A DNA stretch of 59,900 nucleotides. Source: Lachnospiraceae bacterium. Its GTDB lineage: Bacteria > Bacillota > Clostridia > Lachnospirales > Lachnospiraceae. Positions 45,189-52,984 of the stretch are shown here, one piece after another (the first letter of the stretch is position 1; every line of letters begins with the position of its first letter). A model generated the notes under the pieces. That model had not been told where the DNA came from. It made no database searches and saw nothing but the letters and a program-made list of their open reading frames with translations. The DNA is taken from NCBI GenBank assembly GCA_021772075.1, contig JAETNQ010000020.1, positions 1 to 59,900 on the forward strand, read 5' to 3'. Both the position numbers and the translations under genes were made by a program.

Positions 45189-45872
45189 TCAATAAAACTT
45201 GGGATATTCCGCATTAGTCCCTGCCCATTTATGGAATACAAAGGGGCGTATGCCCTCTGTTTCCGGTAACATGGATTCATGCCCGAAATATTTCGCTACT
45301 TCCAGCGGCGCGTATTTCATGCCCTCCGCCTCAAACAGATGCCGGTTCTTGCAACAGATAAATCCATCTTCATTAAAAAATCCGTGATCCGCTTCAAAGG
45401 GAATTCCTGCCTTTGAAGGGAACTCCAGCAGCCGTTTGCTTCTTATGGACACGCTGTTTCCCACCCGGCAGATATTTCCGTCCGCATCCCGGTAAGAAAA
45501 GTCATCCTTCGGCAGCGGAAACGGCGATCCGATATAATCATAATCCAGGAATTCATCCCTCCACATATCCGGGTTCACCACAAAGCCATCGTAGTGTACC
45601 AGCAGCATGTAATCCGTATGGATATACTCGTGGATCTTATAGATCATGTTATAATTAAAAGCATCTATATTTTTCAGCTTATCAATATGCCGGTACCTGA
45701 TTCCTTTCGGCAGAAAAAGCGGCCTTCTATGGGTAATGATCAGCACCTCGCCAAAATCAATCCCCTTCATGCTGTATTCCAAAGCCTTTACCGAAGCCTT
45801 TACCCTGACGCTGTCCATCGCCGCCAGAGTGACGTTCGGAAGCTGTAATTTCCCATTTCTGTATTCGCCCAT
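45189..45872 (-). CDS. DUF5672-family glycosyltransferase-like protein
   Basis: A 227-residue protein. It starts with a short lead and LPNVTLAAMDSV, continues with EVLIITHRRP, and has LLVHYDGFVVNPDMWRDEFLDYDYIGSPF in the middle, the hallmark of DUF5672, then GNSVSIRSKRLLE and FNEDGFICC. The order DG-VV...NED-FIC resembles a nucleotide-sugar-binding GT-A core, so it is probably a transferase. It lies 15 bases before the GT17 gene. Activity is not established. Confidence 0.78.
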   Translation of the reverse strand: MGEYRNGKLQLPNVTLAAMDSVRVKASVKALEYSMKGIDFGEVLIITHRRPLFLPKGIRYRHIDKLKNIDAFNYNMIYKIHEYIHTDYMLLVHYDGFVVNPDMWRDEFLDYDYIGSPFPLPKDDFSYRDADGNICRVGNSVSIRSKRLLEFPSKAGIPFEADHGFFNEDGFICCKNRHLFEAEGMKYAPLEVAKYFGHESMLPETEGIRPFVFHKWAGTNAEYPKFY

Positions 45873-45901
45873 AAAAGGTATGTCCTCTCCTCATCCATTT
45901 C

Positions 45902-46912
45902 CTATTCTTTGCTCCGCAGCGGAACCACATACCGGTCATAAATCTTCACCGCGCGGTAATATGCCCAGGGCAGCAGCAACGCCAGTTTCATTCGCGCCCT
46001 GTCTCCCATTGCCACATAATCCTTTTTATATATCCTGTGGATTTCCTTCCTGTCCATCCGCAGCAGCCCGGCAATTTTATCCGCAAACATCCTTGTCTTT
46101 TTATTTTCCATAAAATCAATATAATAAAACAGCAGCCGCCGGTAAAAATGATAAGCCGCTTTATCCGACAGTTCTTCCATTCCGGCTTCCCGGAAATAAG
46201 CGATCTGTTCCTGCCAGAAGGGAATTTCATCCCCAAGCCGCCGCTCTCCGGCTTTTTCATTCATAATACTTCCTTCTCTGTCCAGCACGTAATTATAATA
46301 CGCTTCGTCTAAATATGCGAGCCGTTCCAGCCTGCAGAAAGCCTTCGTGGTAAACATGATATCTTCCGAATTTTTTCCCACAGGAAACCTCATATCCTCC
46401 ACCAATTCCCTTGCGAATAATTTGCTCCATACGGAATTGTAAATCAAATACCGGTCGTCCCCGCATACATATATTTCCAATGCCTCATCCCTTGATAAGC
46501 ATACACTATTTCCTGCCGAACCGTCAATAACGCCTGATTTCGTTATTTGTTTATAGCGGCAGGCCGCCGCCTGGGCCTTTTCTTTTTCACAGGCCTGGTA
46601 CATGGCCCGGTACATATCCGGCTCGATCCAGTCGTCCCCGTCCACAAAGCCGATGTACTCCCCGGATGCCGCATCCATTCCCGCATTCCGCGCATCGGAC
46701 AGCCCGCCGTTTTTCTTATGGATCACCATGATCCGGCGGTCTTTTCGGGCATAGGCATCACAAATACTGCCGGACCGGTCCCGAGACCCGTCGTCCACCA
46801 GAATAATCTCCAGCTTTCCATACGTCTGCGCCAGAATGGAATCCACGCAGCGGGGCAGGTATTCTTCTATATTATAGACTGCTACAATCACCGAAACCAG
46901 TTTTTCTTCCAC
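45902..46912 (-). CDS. GT2-family glycosyltransferase
   Basis: A 336-residue GT-A enzyme: VSVIVAVYNIEEYL at 6-19, ILVDDGSRDRSG at 37-48 and DGDD at 91-94, then KLFARELVEDMRFPVGKNSEDIMF where the catalytic acidic residues are expected. The start is GTG with AGAGG 7 bases before it. It is much like the enzymes at 32585 and 34812, so these three probably arose by duplication. It lies 40 bases after the upstream fucosyltransferase. Confidence 0.88.
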   Translation of the reverse strand: MEEKLVSVIVAVYNIEEYLPRCVDSILAQTYGKLEIILVDDGSRDRSGSICDAYARKDRRIMVIHKKNGGLSDARNAGMDAASGEYIGFVDGDDWIEPDMYRAMYQACEKEKAQAAACRYKQITKSGVIDGSAGNSVCLSRDEALEIYVCGDDRYLIYNSVWSKLFARELVEDMRFPVGKNSEDIMFTTKAFCRLERLAYLDEAYYNYVLDREGSIMNEKAGERRLGDEIPFWQEQIAYFREAGMEELSDKAAYHFYRRLLFYYIDFMENKKTRMFADKIAGLLRMDRKEIHRIYKKDYVAMGDRARMKLALLLPWAYYRAVKIYDRYVVPLRSKE

Positions 46913-46952
46913 TGTTTACCTCTTCACCGAATCTTTCATCCTTTTCGGACCC

Positions 46953-47858
46953 CTAGTCCGTCCTAAGCTTTCCATTGGAACCGATTCTCACCATATCCTC
47001 TGTATAAATATCGCGGCATTCCCGGGTATTGATCCATTTGACCGGAGCGGCCACGCATTTATCCGGGGATGCATCCAGCCACGCCCCCCACCAGCTGAAG
47101 CTGCTGTTGGCAATAATATGGGCTTTGCAAAGGCTCATCAGCATAAGATCAAGATAACCCGTCTCTTCATCCGTTCCTTTGATCACCGTGAACCGCCTGC
47201 CCGTTTCCCGCTCCCTTACCTCGCACCATTTTTCCGCCCAGAAAGTATCGTTGGTAAAAACAAAAAAGCTGGGGGTCCCATATTTTTCTATCATATACCG
47301 GATCGCACGGTTATAATAGGCATCCGTGCAGATACCTCCATACACGTCGGCGGCATCCAGATAATCCCCCCGGCGGATATGTATGCTGACGGAAAGGCTC
47401 TCCCGGATCTGTCTCTCATAAGTCTCTATCCCGCCCTGTATTTCCTTTGGAACCGCCGCATTCCGAAAACGGTACGTTTCCCTCACCTCTTGCTCGATAT
47501 CCTTAAAGTATTTTTCGCTCTGGAAGCATCCGCATAAATAAGCATTATCTTTTTCCAGCACCGTCTCGTCATAATCCGCAGATGCCTCATGGTATTCCCC
47601 GCTTTTCCTTCCGAATATCTTACGGCGCACACGGCTCCTAAGATCCATGGATGCATCCGTGAGTTTGACCAGTTCCTCCCTGGACGCTTTCGGATAATCG
47701 ATGCCGAATACCGAAAGCATGATAGGCCGCGCATTATCCAGTTCATATTCCGTCACATCATCAAATTTTACCTCTTTTCCCAGTGAAACCAGCTTCAGAT
47801 AGAGCGCGTACTGGAACATCTGATTGCCGATCCCCCCCGACATCCGTATAATATTCAT
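46953..47858 (-). CDS. GT11 alpha-1,2-fucosyltransferase-like enzyme
   Basis: A 301-residue enzyme with MSGGIGNQMFQYALY (6-20), HIRRGDYLD (160-168) and ANSSFSWWGAWLD near residue 250, all standard GT11 features. It is clearly related to the enzyme at 28909. The ATG at 47858 follows the amidotransferase stop by one base. GDP-fucose synthesis genes are not in the window, so the donor must come from elsewhere. Confidence 0.92.
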   Translation of the reverse strand: MNIIRMSGGIGNQMFQYALYLKLVSLGKEVKFDDVTEYELDNARPIMLSVFGIDYPKASREELVKLTDASMDLRSRVRRKIFGRKSGEYHEASADYDETVLEKDNAYLCGCFQSEKYFKDIEQEVRETYRFRNAAVPKEIQGGIETYERQIRESLSVSIHIRRGDYLDAADVYGGICTDAYYNRAIRYMIEKYGTPSFFVFTNDTFWAEKWCEVRERETGRRFTVIKGTDEETGYLDLMLMSLCKAHIIANSSFSWWGAWLDASPDKCVAAPVKWINTRECRDIYTEDMVRIGSNGKLRTD

Positions 47859-47859
47859 T

Positions 47860-49734
47860 TTATAGCAACCCCCATTCCTGGAACATCAAAATAAACCAGA
47901 TCTGGATCCGCCAAATCCCTCTTTCCGTAAAATCCTCCCAAATCTTCCATACCACGTCCGGATCCAAAATCCCTTGCCGCTTCAACATATCCCTGTCGAT
48001 CAGATCTTCCGCCCATTTTCTCAGCCCCGGCTTCAATAGCCATTGGTCGATGGGAATGCTGAATCCCTTCTTCGGCCGCTCCATCATTTCCCTCGGCACA
48101 TATTTATAAAGCACGTCGCGCAACACTTTTTTCCCCGTCTTTCCCTCCCGTTTATATTCAATCGGAAGGGACCAGGCGAATTCCACCACGTCTTTATCCA
48201 GCATGGGCACCCTCGTTTCCAAAGAAACCGCCATGGCTGCCCGGTCCACCTTGACGAGGATGTCGTCCGGGTGATACATCAGCATGTCCATCAACATGAT
48301 ATTATGGTTCGTTTCCTTAAGGCAGCCCTCTTGGAATTCGTTATATTTATAAGGGCAGAACACATGGTTTTTGCTGATCTGCCTCGTCAGCGGATCCGTT
48401 TCATAAGATATCTCGTAGAGCCTTCCCGGCCCCTTCGCCCCCAGCAGCGTTCCCTTCGTCCGGTAAATCGGGTTTTTCGCCAAAGGGCTGTGCAATACGA
48501 GGCTGCTGCACGGTTTTCTGACCCAGTAAGGAACTCCCTTCATTTTGTTCCAGATACGGCTCACCGACTCATAAGAAGTATATCCGCAGAACAGCTCGTC
48601 CCCGCCGTCCCCGGAGAGGGACACCGTCACATGCTCCCTCGTCATCTTGCTTACCAGATAAGTAGGGATTTGGGAAGAATCCGCAAAAGGCTCCCCGAAC
48701 ATATAGGCCAGGCCGGGAATCACCGCCACCGCGTCCTCTTCCGTAATATACAGCTCCGTATGCTCCGTTCCAAGATGCCGGGCAATCTCCTTTGCGGCCT
48801 CCGCTTCGTTATATCCCTTCTCGGTCATCCCGATCGTAAAGCTTCTTACCTTCCTGCTGTTTAAAGACTGCATCAGAGCCACAATCGTGCTGCTGTCGAT
48901 CCCCGCCGACAAGAAAGCCCCTACCGGAACGTCTGCCGTCATCTGCTCGCCGATGGATGCCTTCAGCAGCCGCTCCAGCTCTTCCGCCGCCTCTTCCCTG
49001 CTGCCCCGGAACAAATTCTCCTGCCCTTTCTTCGCCGCTTCCTCCATGGACCAATAAGCGGTTATAGAAATATCCTTTTTTTCATAAGGGCATTTGATCC
49101 TGAGTACCGTCCCCGGCTCCAGCTTATAAATATCCCTGTAAATGGAGTAAGGGGCGGGAATATATCCATGGGTAAAATAAATATCCAGCACATCCGTGTT
49201 GACCTCATTTTCAAAACCATCCAGCACGGTAAGGGAACCGATTTCCGAAGCAAACACAAAAGCCCCTTTGCTGAAACCATAATAGAGCGGTTTCTCTCCT
49301 ACTCTGTCGCGCAGAAGAAACAGCTCCCGTTCTTTCTTATCGTACAGCGCGATGGCAAACATGCCTTTGCACATGGCAATGGCTTCTTCCACGCCATAGG
49401 CCTCTATGGCTTCCAAAAGCACTTCCGTATCCGAACTCCCTCTGAATGCCGCCGCCTTTTTTTCTTCGATTAGTTTTGCGGCTATCTTTTTATAATTGTA
49501 AATTTCGCCGTTATAAGCAATGGCATATCTGCCGCTGTGGGATTCCATAGGCTGTGCGCCGTTTGCAGACAAATCCACGATAGAAAGCCGCCTGTGGCCC
49601 AGCGCCACGCGCCCGTTTTCCAGCGCCAGAACTCCTTCTGCATCCGGCCCCCTGTGGGCCATCCGCCGGTTCATCTTCCTGATATTCTCTTCCCAGTCGC
49701 CTTTCAGATTACAAAACCCTGCAATACCGCACAT
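47860..49734 (-). CDS. asnB: AsnB-type glutamine amidotransferase (asparagine synthetase-like)
   Basis: A 624-residue enzyme. The start MCGIAGF gives the catalytic Cys2 of the glutaminase domain, with YNGEIYNY at 74-81. The second domain has the ATP PP-loop, here SAGIDSS (276-282) with Ala in place of the usual first Gly, and LSGDGGDELFCGY further on. The start was set by AAGGAGG before the ATG at 49734; the upstream frame to 49878 lies in the SGNH gene. In polysaccharide loci such enzymes often convert a sugar uronic acid to its amide with glutamine, and ugd in this locus provides uronate. Asparagine synthesis remains possible. Confidence 0.85.
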   Translation of the reverse strand: MCGIAGFCNLKGDWEENIRKMNRRMAHRGPDAEGVLALENGRVALGHRRLSIVDLSANGAQPMESHSGRYAIAYNGEIYNYKKIAAKLIEEKKAAAFRGSSDTEVLLEAIEAYGVEEAIAMCKGMFAIALYDKKERELFLLRDRVGEKPLYYGFSKGAFVFASEIGSLTVLDGFENEVNTDVLDIYFTHGYIPAPYSIYRDIYKLEPGTVLRIKCPYEKKDISITAYWSMEEAAKKGQENLFRGSREEAAEELERLLKASIGEQMTADVPVGAFLSAGIDSSTIVALMQSLNSRKVRSFTIGMTEKGYNEAEAAKEIARHLGTEHTELYITEEDAVAVIPGLAYMFGEPFADSSQIPTYLVSKMTREHVTVSLSGDGGDELFCGYTSYESVSRIWNKMKGVPYWVRKPCSSLVLHSPLAKNPIYRTKGTLLGAKGPGRLYEISYETDPLTRQISKNHVFCPYKYNEFQEGCLKETNHNIMLMDMLMYHPDDILVKVDRAAMAVSLETRVPMLDKDVVEFAWSLPIEYKREGKTGKKVLRDVLYKYVPREMMERPKKGFSIPIDQWLLKPGLRKWAEDLIDRDMLKRQGILDPDVVWKIWEDFTERGIWRIQIWFILMFQEWGLL

Positions 49735-49784
49735 CCCGTCCTCCTTATCCGCTGCCATGCCAGCGCGCCGAAGCGCGCTTCTTT

Positions 49785-50867
49785 TTATTCCGGCTCTTCC
49801 ACCGGCGCATCCGCAAAATCCTTTTCCGCAATCCGCCGGGCAATCGTCTGCTTCGCCTGCGCGAATTCCTCCTGCCATTGCAAATAAGCCGCATCCCAGC
49901 TTTCACAGCCCTTTTCTCCCCGCTTATCCTCTATCCCATAATTCTCCACCAGATATCCGCCCAGGAATGTGCTGCACTTTTCTGCCCCCAGCGCATTCAC
50001 ATGCCCGCCGTAATCGCTGAAATCCGCCGCAAAATCCAAGCCGATTTCATCATAATAGTCATTCATGTTCAGGAATTCATATCCTCTGGCGCTTATGATA
50101 TCTTCCATATAATTATACATCTTCTGCTTCTCTTCTTCCATCACCGTAGGGGAAAGAATAAACAAAGCCTGCAACCCGTTTCCCTCCAGATAATCCAACA
50201 GCCGTTCCAGGCATTCCTCCTGGAATTCCGGCATAGGCAGCCGTTCCGTAATACCGGAGGTATCCACCGCCTCGCAAGGCCCCACTTCATCCGTCATCAC
50301 ATATCCCTTTTGGTCGTCCAATTTCTCATACCGGAAACAGGCCAGCTGTTCCGGCAATACCATGGTTTTCCAGTTGGAATGGTATTTGAAAATGTCGAAA
50401 TAATACGTATGCCTCTCGGAAACATCGTCCACCATGTCGTTGATCGTTTGGATCCGGTTCCAGGAATATTTCATATTGTCCGTCACGCCCCGGGTATATG
50501 CCATATTGTTTGTCAGATCCATTTCCCTTGCGGTATACATTCTCATCTCGAAGATATAAAGGGCAGGATCCTGGGTCTTCCTCACCTCTTCCAGCAAGCC
50601 CACCGCCGCCACGGGGCGCTGCAAGTTCGTGGATATGGGATAGGCGCGGAACCCATATTCGCCCCACATCATCGGAACTGCATAATAAGGATAAACCGGG
50701 CTGGAACCTACCATCACCACATCGATCGTATTGTCCTTTTCCGCATAAAACCCGGTGAACCGGTCTTTCACGTCCCCGTTCGTCCTTATGATATATGTCA
50801 CGGTCATCAGAAGGTAGAAGAATACCACTATGAAAATTATTGATTGGATTGCTTGTTTACGTGTCAT
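49785..50867 (-). CDS. membrane-anchored SGNH-hydrolase-like protein
   Basis: A 360-residue protein with one N-terminal membrane span (about residues 8-27) and an outside domain. DVVMVGSSPVY near 49-59 fits the GxS nucleophile block of SGNH/GDSL proteins, and DFSDYGGHVNALGAEK (near residues 278-293) fits the final D-x-x-H block. DltD- and AlgX-like members O-acetylate or de-acetylate surface glycans, which would fit here. The GGAGG ribosome site and the ATG lie inside the end of the DUF3791 gene (11-base overlap). Confidence 0.7.
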   Translation of the reverse strand: MTRKQAIQSIIFIVVFFYLLMTVTYIIRTNGDVKDRFTGFYAEKDNTIDVVMVGSSPVYPYYAVPMMWGEYGFRAYPISTNLQRPVAAVGLLEEVRKTQDPALYIFEMRMYTAREMDLTNNMAYTRGVTDNMKYSWNRIQTINDMVDDVSERHTYYFDIFKYHSNWKTMVLPEQLACFRYEKLDDQKGYVMTDEVGPCEAVDTSGITERLPMPEFQEECLERLLDYLEGNGLQALFILSPTVMEEEKQKMYNYMEDIISARGYEFLNMNDYYDEIGLDFAADFSDYGGHVNALGAEKCSTFLGGYLVENYGIEDKRGEKGCESWDAAYLQWQEEFAQAKQTIARRIAEKDFADAPVEEPE

Positions 50868-51144
50868 TTAAACCTCCACGCCTCTCTTCGGCATGTGTTT
50901 CGAAATTTCTCCCATTATCCGGCTCTTCCAAATATCTATCCACAATATATTCTGCCGATTCAGCCCACAGTGCATTTTCCGTATTCTGCAATATCTTGTA
51001 CGTTTGTGATTTATAAAACCTCATCGCCGCTTCCATAAACCCGAACCCGAACTGCTCTTGCAACAGCTTAATAACTGCTTTAATCTGGATACACACATTC
51101 ATTGTAATATCCTTCCCATGAAACGTATAAACAGTTTCACTCAT
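50857..51144 (-). CDS. DUF3791-family small protein
   Basis: A 95-residue protein of unknown function. It has ITMNVCIQIKAVIKLLQEQFGFGFMEAAMRFYKS and ends with an acidic helix, a pattern seen in DUF3791, often encoded beside DUF3990. The start at 51144 has GGGAGG 8 bases before it and overlaps the stop of the DUF3990 gene by 8 bases (ATGAGTGA). The N-terminal part of the DUF3990 protein is of the same small-domain type. It may be the partner or antidote of the DUF3990 protein. Confidence 0.75.
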   Translation of the reverse strand: MSETVYTFHGKDITMNVCIQIKAVIKLLQEQFGFGFMEAAMRFYKSQTYKILQNTENALWAESAEYIVDRYLEEPDNGRNFETHAEERRGGLNDT

Positions 51145-51826
51145 ATGATTCCCTCCCAACGAATTTTAAATGTTTTAACGCCCGCTCTGTATGAAATGAT
51201 ATCTGATTATTCGGTTGATTATACTTCAAACGTTTCACCGCTTCTTCAGCCGTCAAAATATCGGCAATATATAGCTGCACGGTTTCCATTGTCCTGTCAT
51301 CTGCCACTGGCCCGATGACAAAATCATAGGTATGCTGCAAACCGCCTTTGCTCCTATTCTCTTTGATAAATTCTAACCATTCCTGATTTAATGAATCAAA
51401 ACGTTTCACCCCTAATGCTTCACTTTCTGCAAAAAGAAATTCATATACAAAATATTTTTCTTTTTTTTCACGTAATGAAAGACGATATGCCCATTCTTCC
51501 GATTGTGATTTTAATATAGTTGTATAAAATCCTTTTCCAAAGTCTCTCCTATTATGGGATTTTGATAAATCTATTTCTTTAAAATCCCAACAGCTTCCAT
51601 GGTATACTACTAACTCTTTAGAGTCCTCTTCCATTATCTTATCAACATATTCCATTACCTCCTCGAAGTCCACCTGATGTAAATACTCATGCTGCATCAA
51701 CATCTTTTCAAATACCTGATGTTTATGAAACAGATCCACTGCCGATTCTCCCGATAAACCATACCGCTTCGCATATATCTCTATTGTCTGCACAAAGAGT
51801 ATTTCAATATCAGACTGCATGCTCAT
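51137..51826 (-). CDS. DUF3791-DUF3990 fusion, ADP-ribosyltransferase-like (possible toxin)
   Basis: A 229-residue protein. Residues 4-65 form a DUF3791-like helical domain (EILFVQTIEIYAKRYGLSGESAVDLF). Residues 70-225 are DUF3990: LVVYHGS (73-78), DFGKGFYTT (95-103), VIGPVADD and NQISFHTERALKHL near 207-220. The H, Y and Q/E of these three blocks fit the H-Y-E pattern of the ADP-ribosyltransferase fold, which is the reason to suspect a toxin or effector. The ATG at 51826 has AGAGGA 7 bases before it. The gene is markedly more AT-rich than its neighbours (22% and 32% GC in two 60-base lines counted), a sign of recent arrival. Function here is unknown. Confidence 0.78.
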   Translation of the reverse strand: MSMQSDIEILFVQTIEIYAKRYGLSGESAVDLFHKHQVFEKMLMQHEYLHQVDFEEVMEYVDKIMEEDSKELVVYHGSCWDFKEIDLSKSHNRRDFGKGFYTTILKSQSEEWAYRLSLREKKEKYFVYEFLFAESEALGVKRFDSLNQEWLEFIKENRSKGGLQHTYDFVIGPVADDRTMETVQLYIADILTAEEAVKRLKYNQPNNQISFHTERALKHLKFVGRESYE

Positions 51827-51839
51827 AACCAATTCCTCT

Positions 51840-52937
51840 TTATCTTTCCATCCACTTACAAAGATAATCTTCCCACATTTTATTAATCCGATCAGGATTC
51901 AATACCTCCTGGATTTTTGAAGCATTTTCCCCCACTTTTTTTGCCAGGCCAGGGTTATTTATTAATTTTTGCAGGATATCTTGCAATTTTTTCCAGTTTC
52001 CAGGCTCTATTAAATATCCGTTCACTCCGTCTTCAATCAATTCCGCCGGACCGCCGCAGGGGCAGTCCGTGGAAATCGAAGGTATTCCCAAAGCCATAGC
52101 CTCTATTAAAGTATTTGGCATCCCTTCCGAATAGGATGACAATACGAAAAACGAAGCCTTATAAATGGCGGACGCCACATCGGTTATGCTGCCCGGCAAA
52201 AAAACCCTGTCCTTTAATCCCATTTCTTCCGCCATCTGAAGCAGCGACGGGCGCAGTTCTCCCTCGCCATATATAATAAGGCTGTAATCCGGGTATTCCT
52301 CTGCCAGTCCGGCGAACGCCCGAATGACCATTTCATGGTTTTTATTGGCATCCACCCGGCCTACCGCCACAATCTGTTTCTCCCTCTCTCCGCTATATAT
52401 CTGCCGGATAAACGCCGGATTCAGCGGATTCTTCAGGCAGACCGCCTTTTTTCTCACCGCCTCCGGGAAAAAATCCATGCTTTTTTCCACCGGAAACACA
52501 ATGCCGTCCGCAAACCGAAACAGAAAACCAGCCGCCCTTTTTAACAGAGGCGAGTAATATTCTTCCGCCGGTTCCCCCCGTACGGATACCACCACCGGAA
52601 TGTGCAGCAGCCGCGACGTCATAAGCGCCATCATATTATTTTTCCCAATAAAAGAAAGGATCAGATCCGGCTTTTCTTTCTTCCATATCCCCCGCAGCTT
52701 GGCAAAGCGCCGGAAAAAATTGGAAATCCTTCCATTTCCCATTTCTTCCTGCGTAATTTCCGACAAAATCCGGCGGATGCCATCGCTGATTCTATATTCG
52801 TTTTCCGTTTTATACTGGGTAACAATCGTCACCTCATACCCCCGGGAATAAAAATATTCGGCAAGGTTGACAAGAACCCGTTCCGAGCCTCCTTTATTCA
52901 GGGAACTGATAAACATCGCAATATGTTTTTTTTCCAT
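51840..52937 (-). CDS. GT4-family glycosyltransferase, PglH-like group
   Basis: A 365-residue GT-B enzyme: MEKKHIAMFISSLNKGGSERV at the start, VAVGRVDANKNH in the donor domain, and SYSEGMPNTLIEAMALGIP followed by TDCPCGG. It is closely related to the proteins at 18495 and 55656. The ATG at 52937 is preferred, since GGGG lies 9 bases upstream; ATG at 52946 is also possible. It follows the second AsnB gene by 47 bases. An N-acetylhexosamine is a likely but unproven substrate. Confidence 0.87.
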   Translation of the reverse strand: MEKKHIAMFISSLNKGGSERVLVNLAEYFYSRGYEVTIVTQYKTENEYRISDGIRRILSEITQEEMGNGRISNFFRRFAKLRGIWKKEKPDLILSFIGKNNMMALMTSRLLHIPVVVSVRGEPAEEYYSPLLKRAAGFLFRFADGIVFPVEKSMDFFPEAVRKKAVCLKNPLNPAFIRQIYSGEREKQIVAVGRVDANKNHEMVIRAFAGLAEEYPDYSLIIYGEGELRPSLLQMAEEMGLKDRVFLPGSITDVASAIYKASFFVLSSYSEGMPNTLIEAMALGIPSISTDCPCGGPAELIEDGVNGYLIEPGNWKKLQDILQKLINNPGLAKKVGENASKIQEVLNPDRINKMWEDYLCKWMER

Positions 52938-52984
52938 AGGATCCATCCCCTTTGCGGCACTTCCGCGAAAAGTCTGCAAACGGC

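Noticed and set aside
49735-49878. N-terminal extension of the first AsnB
   Set aside because: The glutaminase needs Cys as residue 2, which the ATG at 49734 provides after AAGGAGG; the extension overlaps the SGNH gene.
51461-51468. T8 run in the DUF3990 gene as another slippage switch
   Set aside because: The run codes for Lys-rich sequence in an AT-rich gene where A/T runs of eight are expected; the frame is intact and there is no broken copy to compare.
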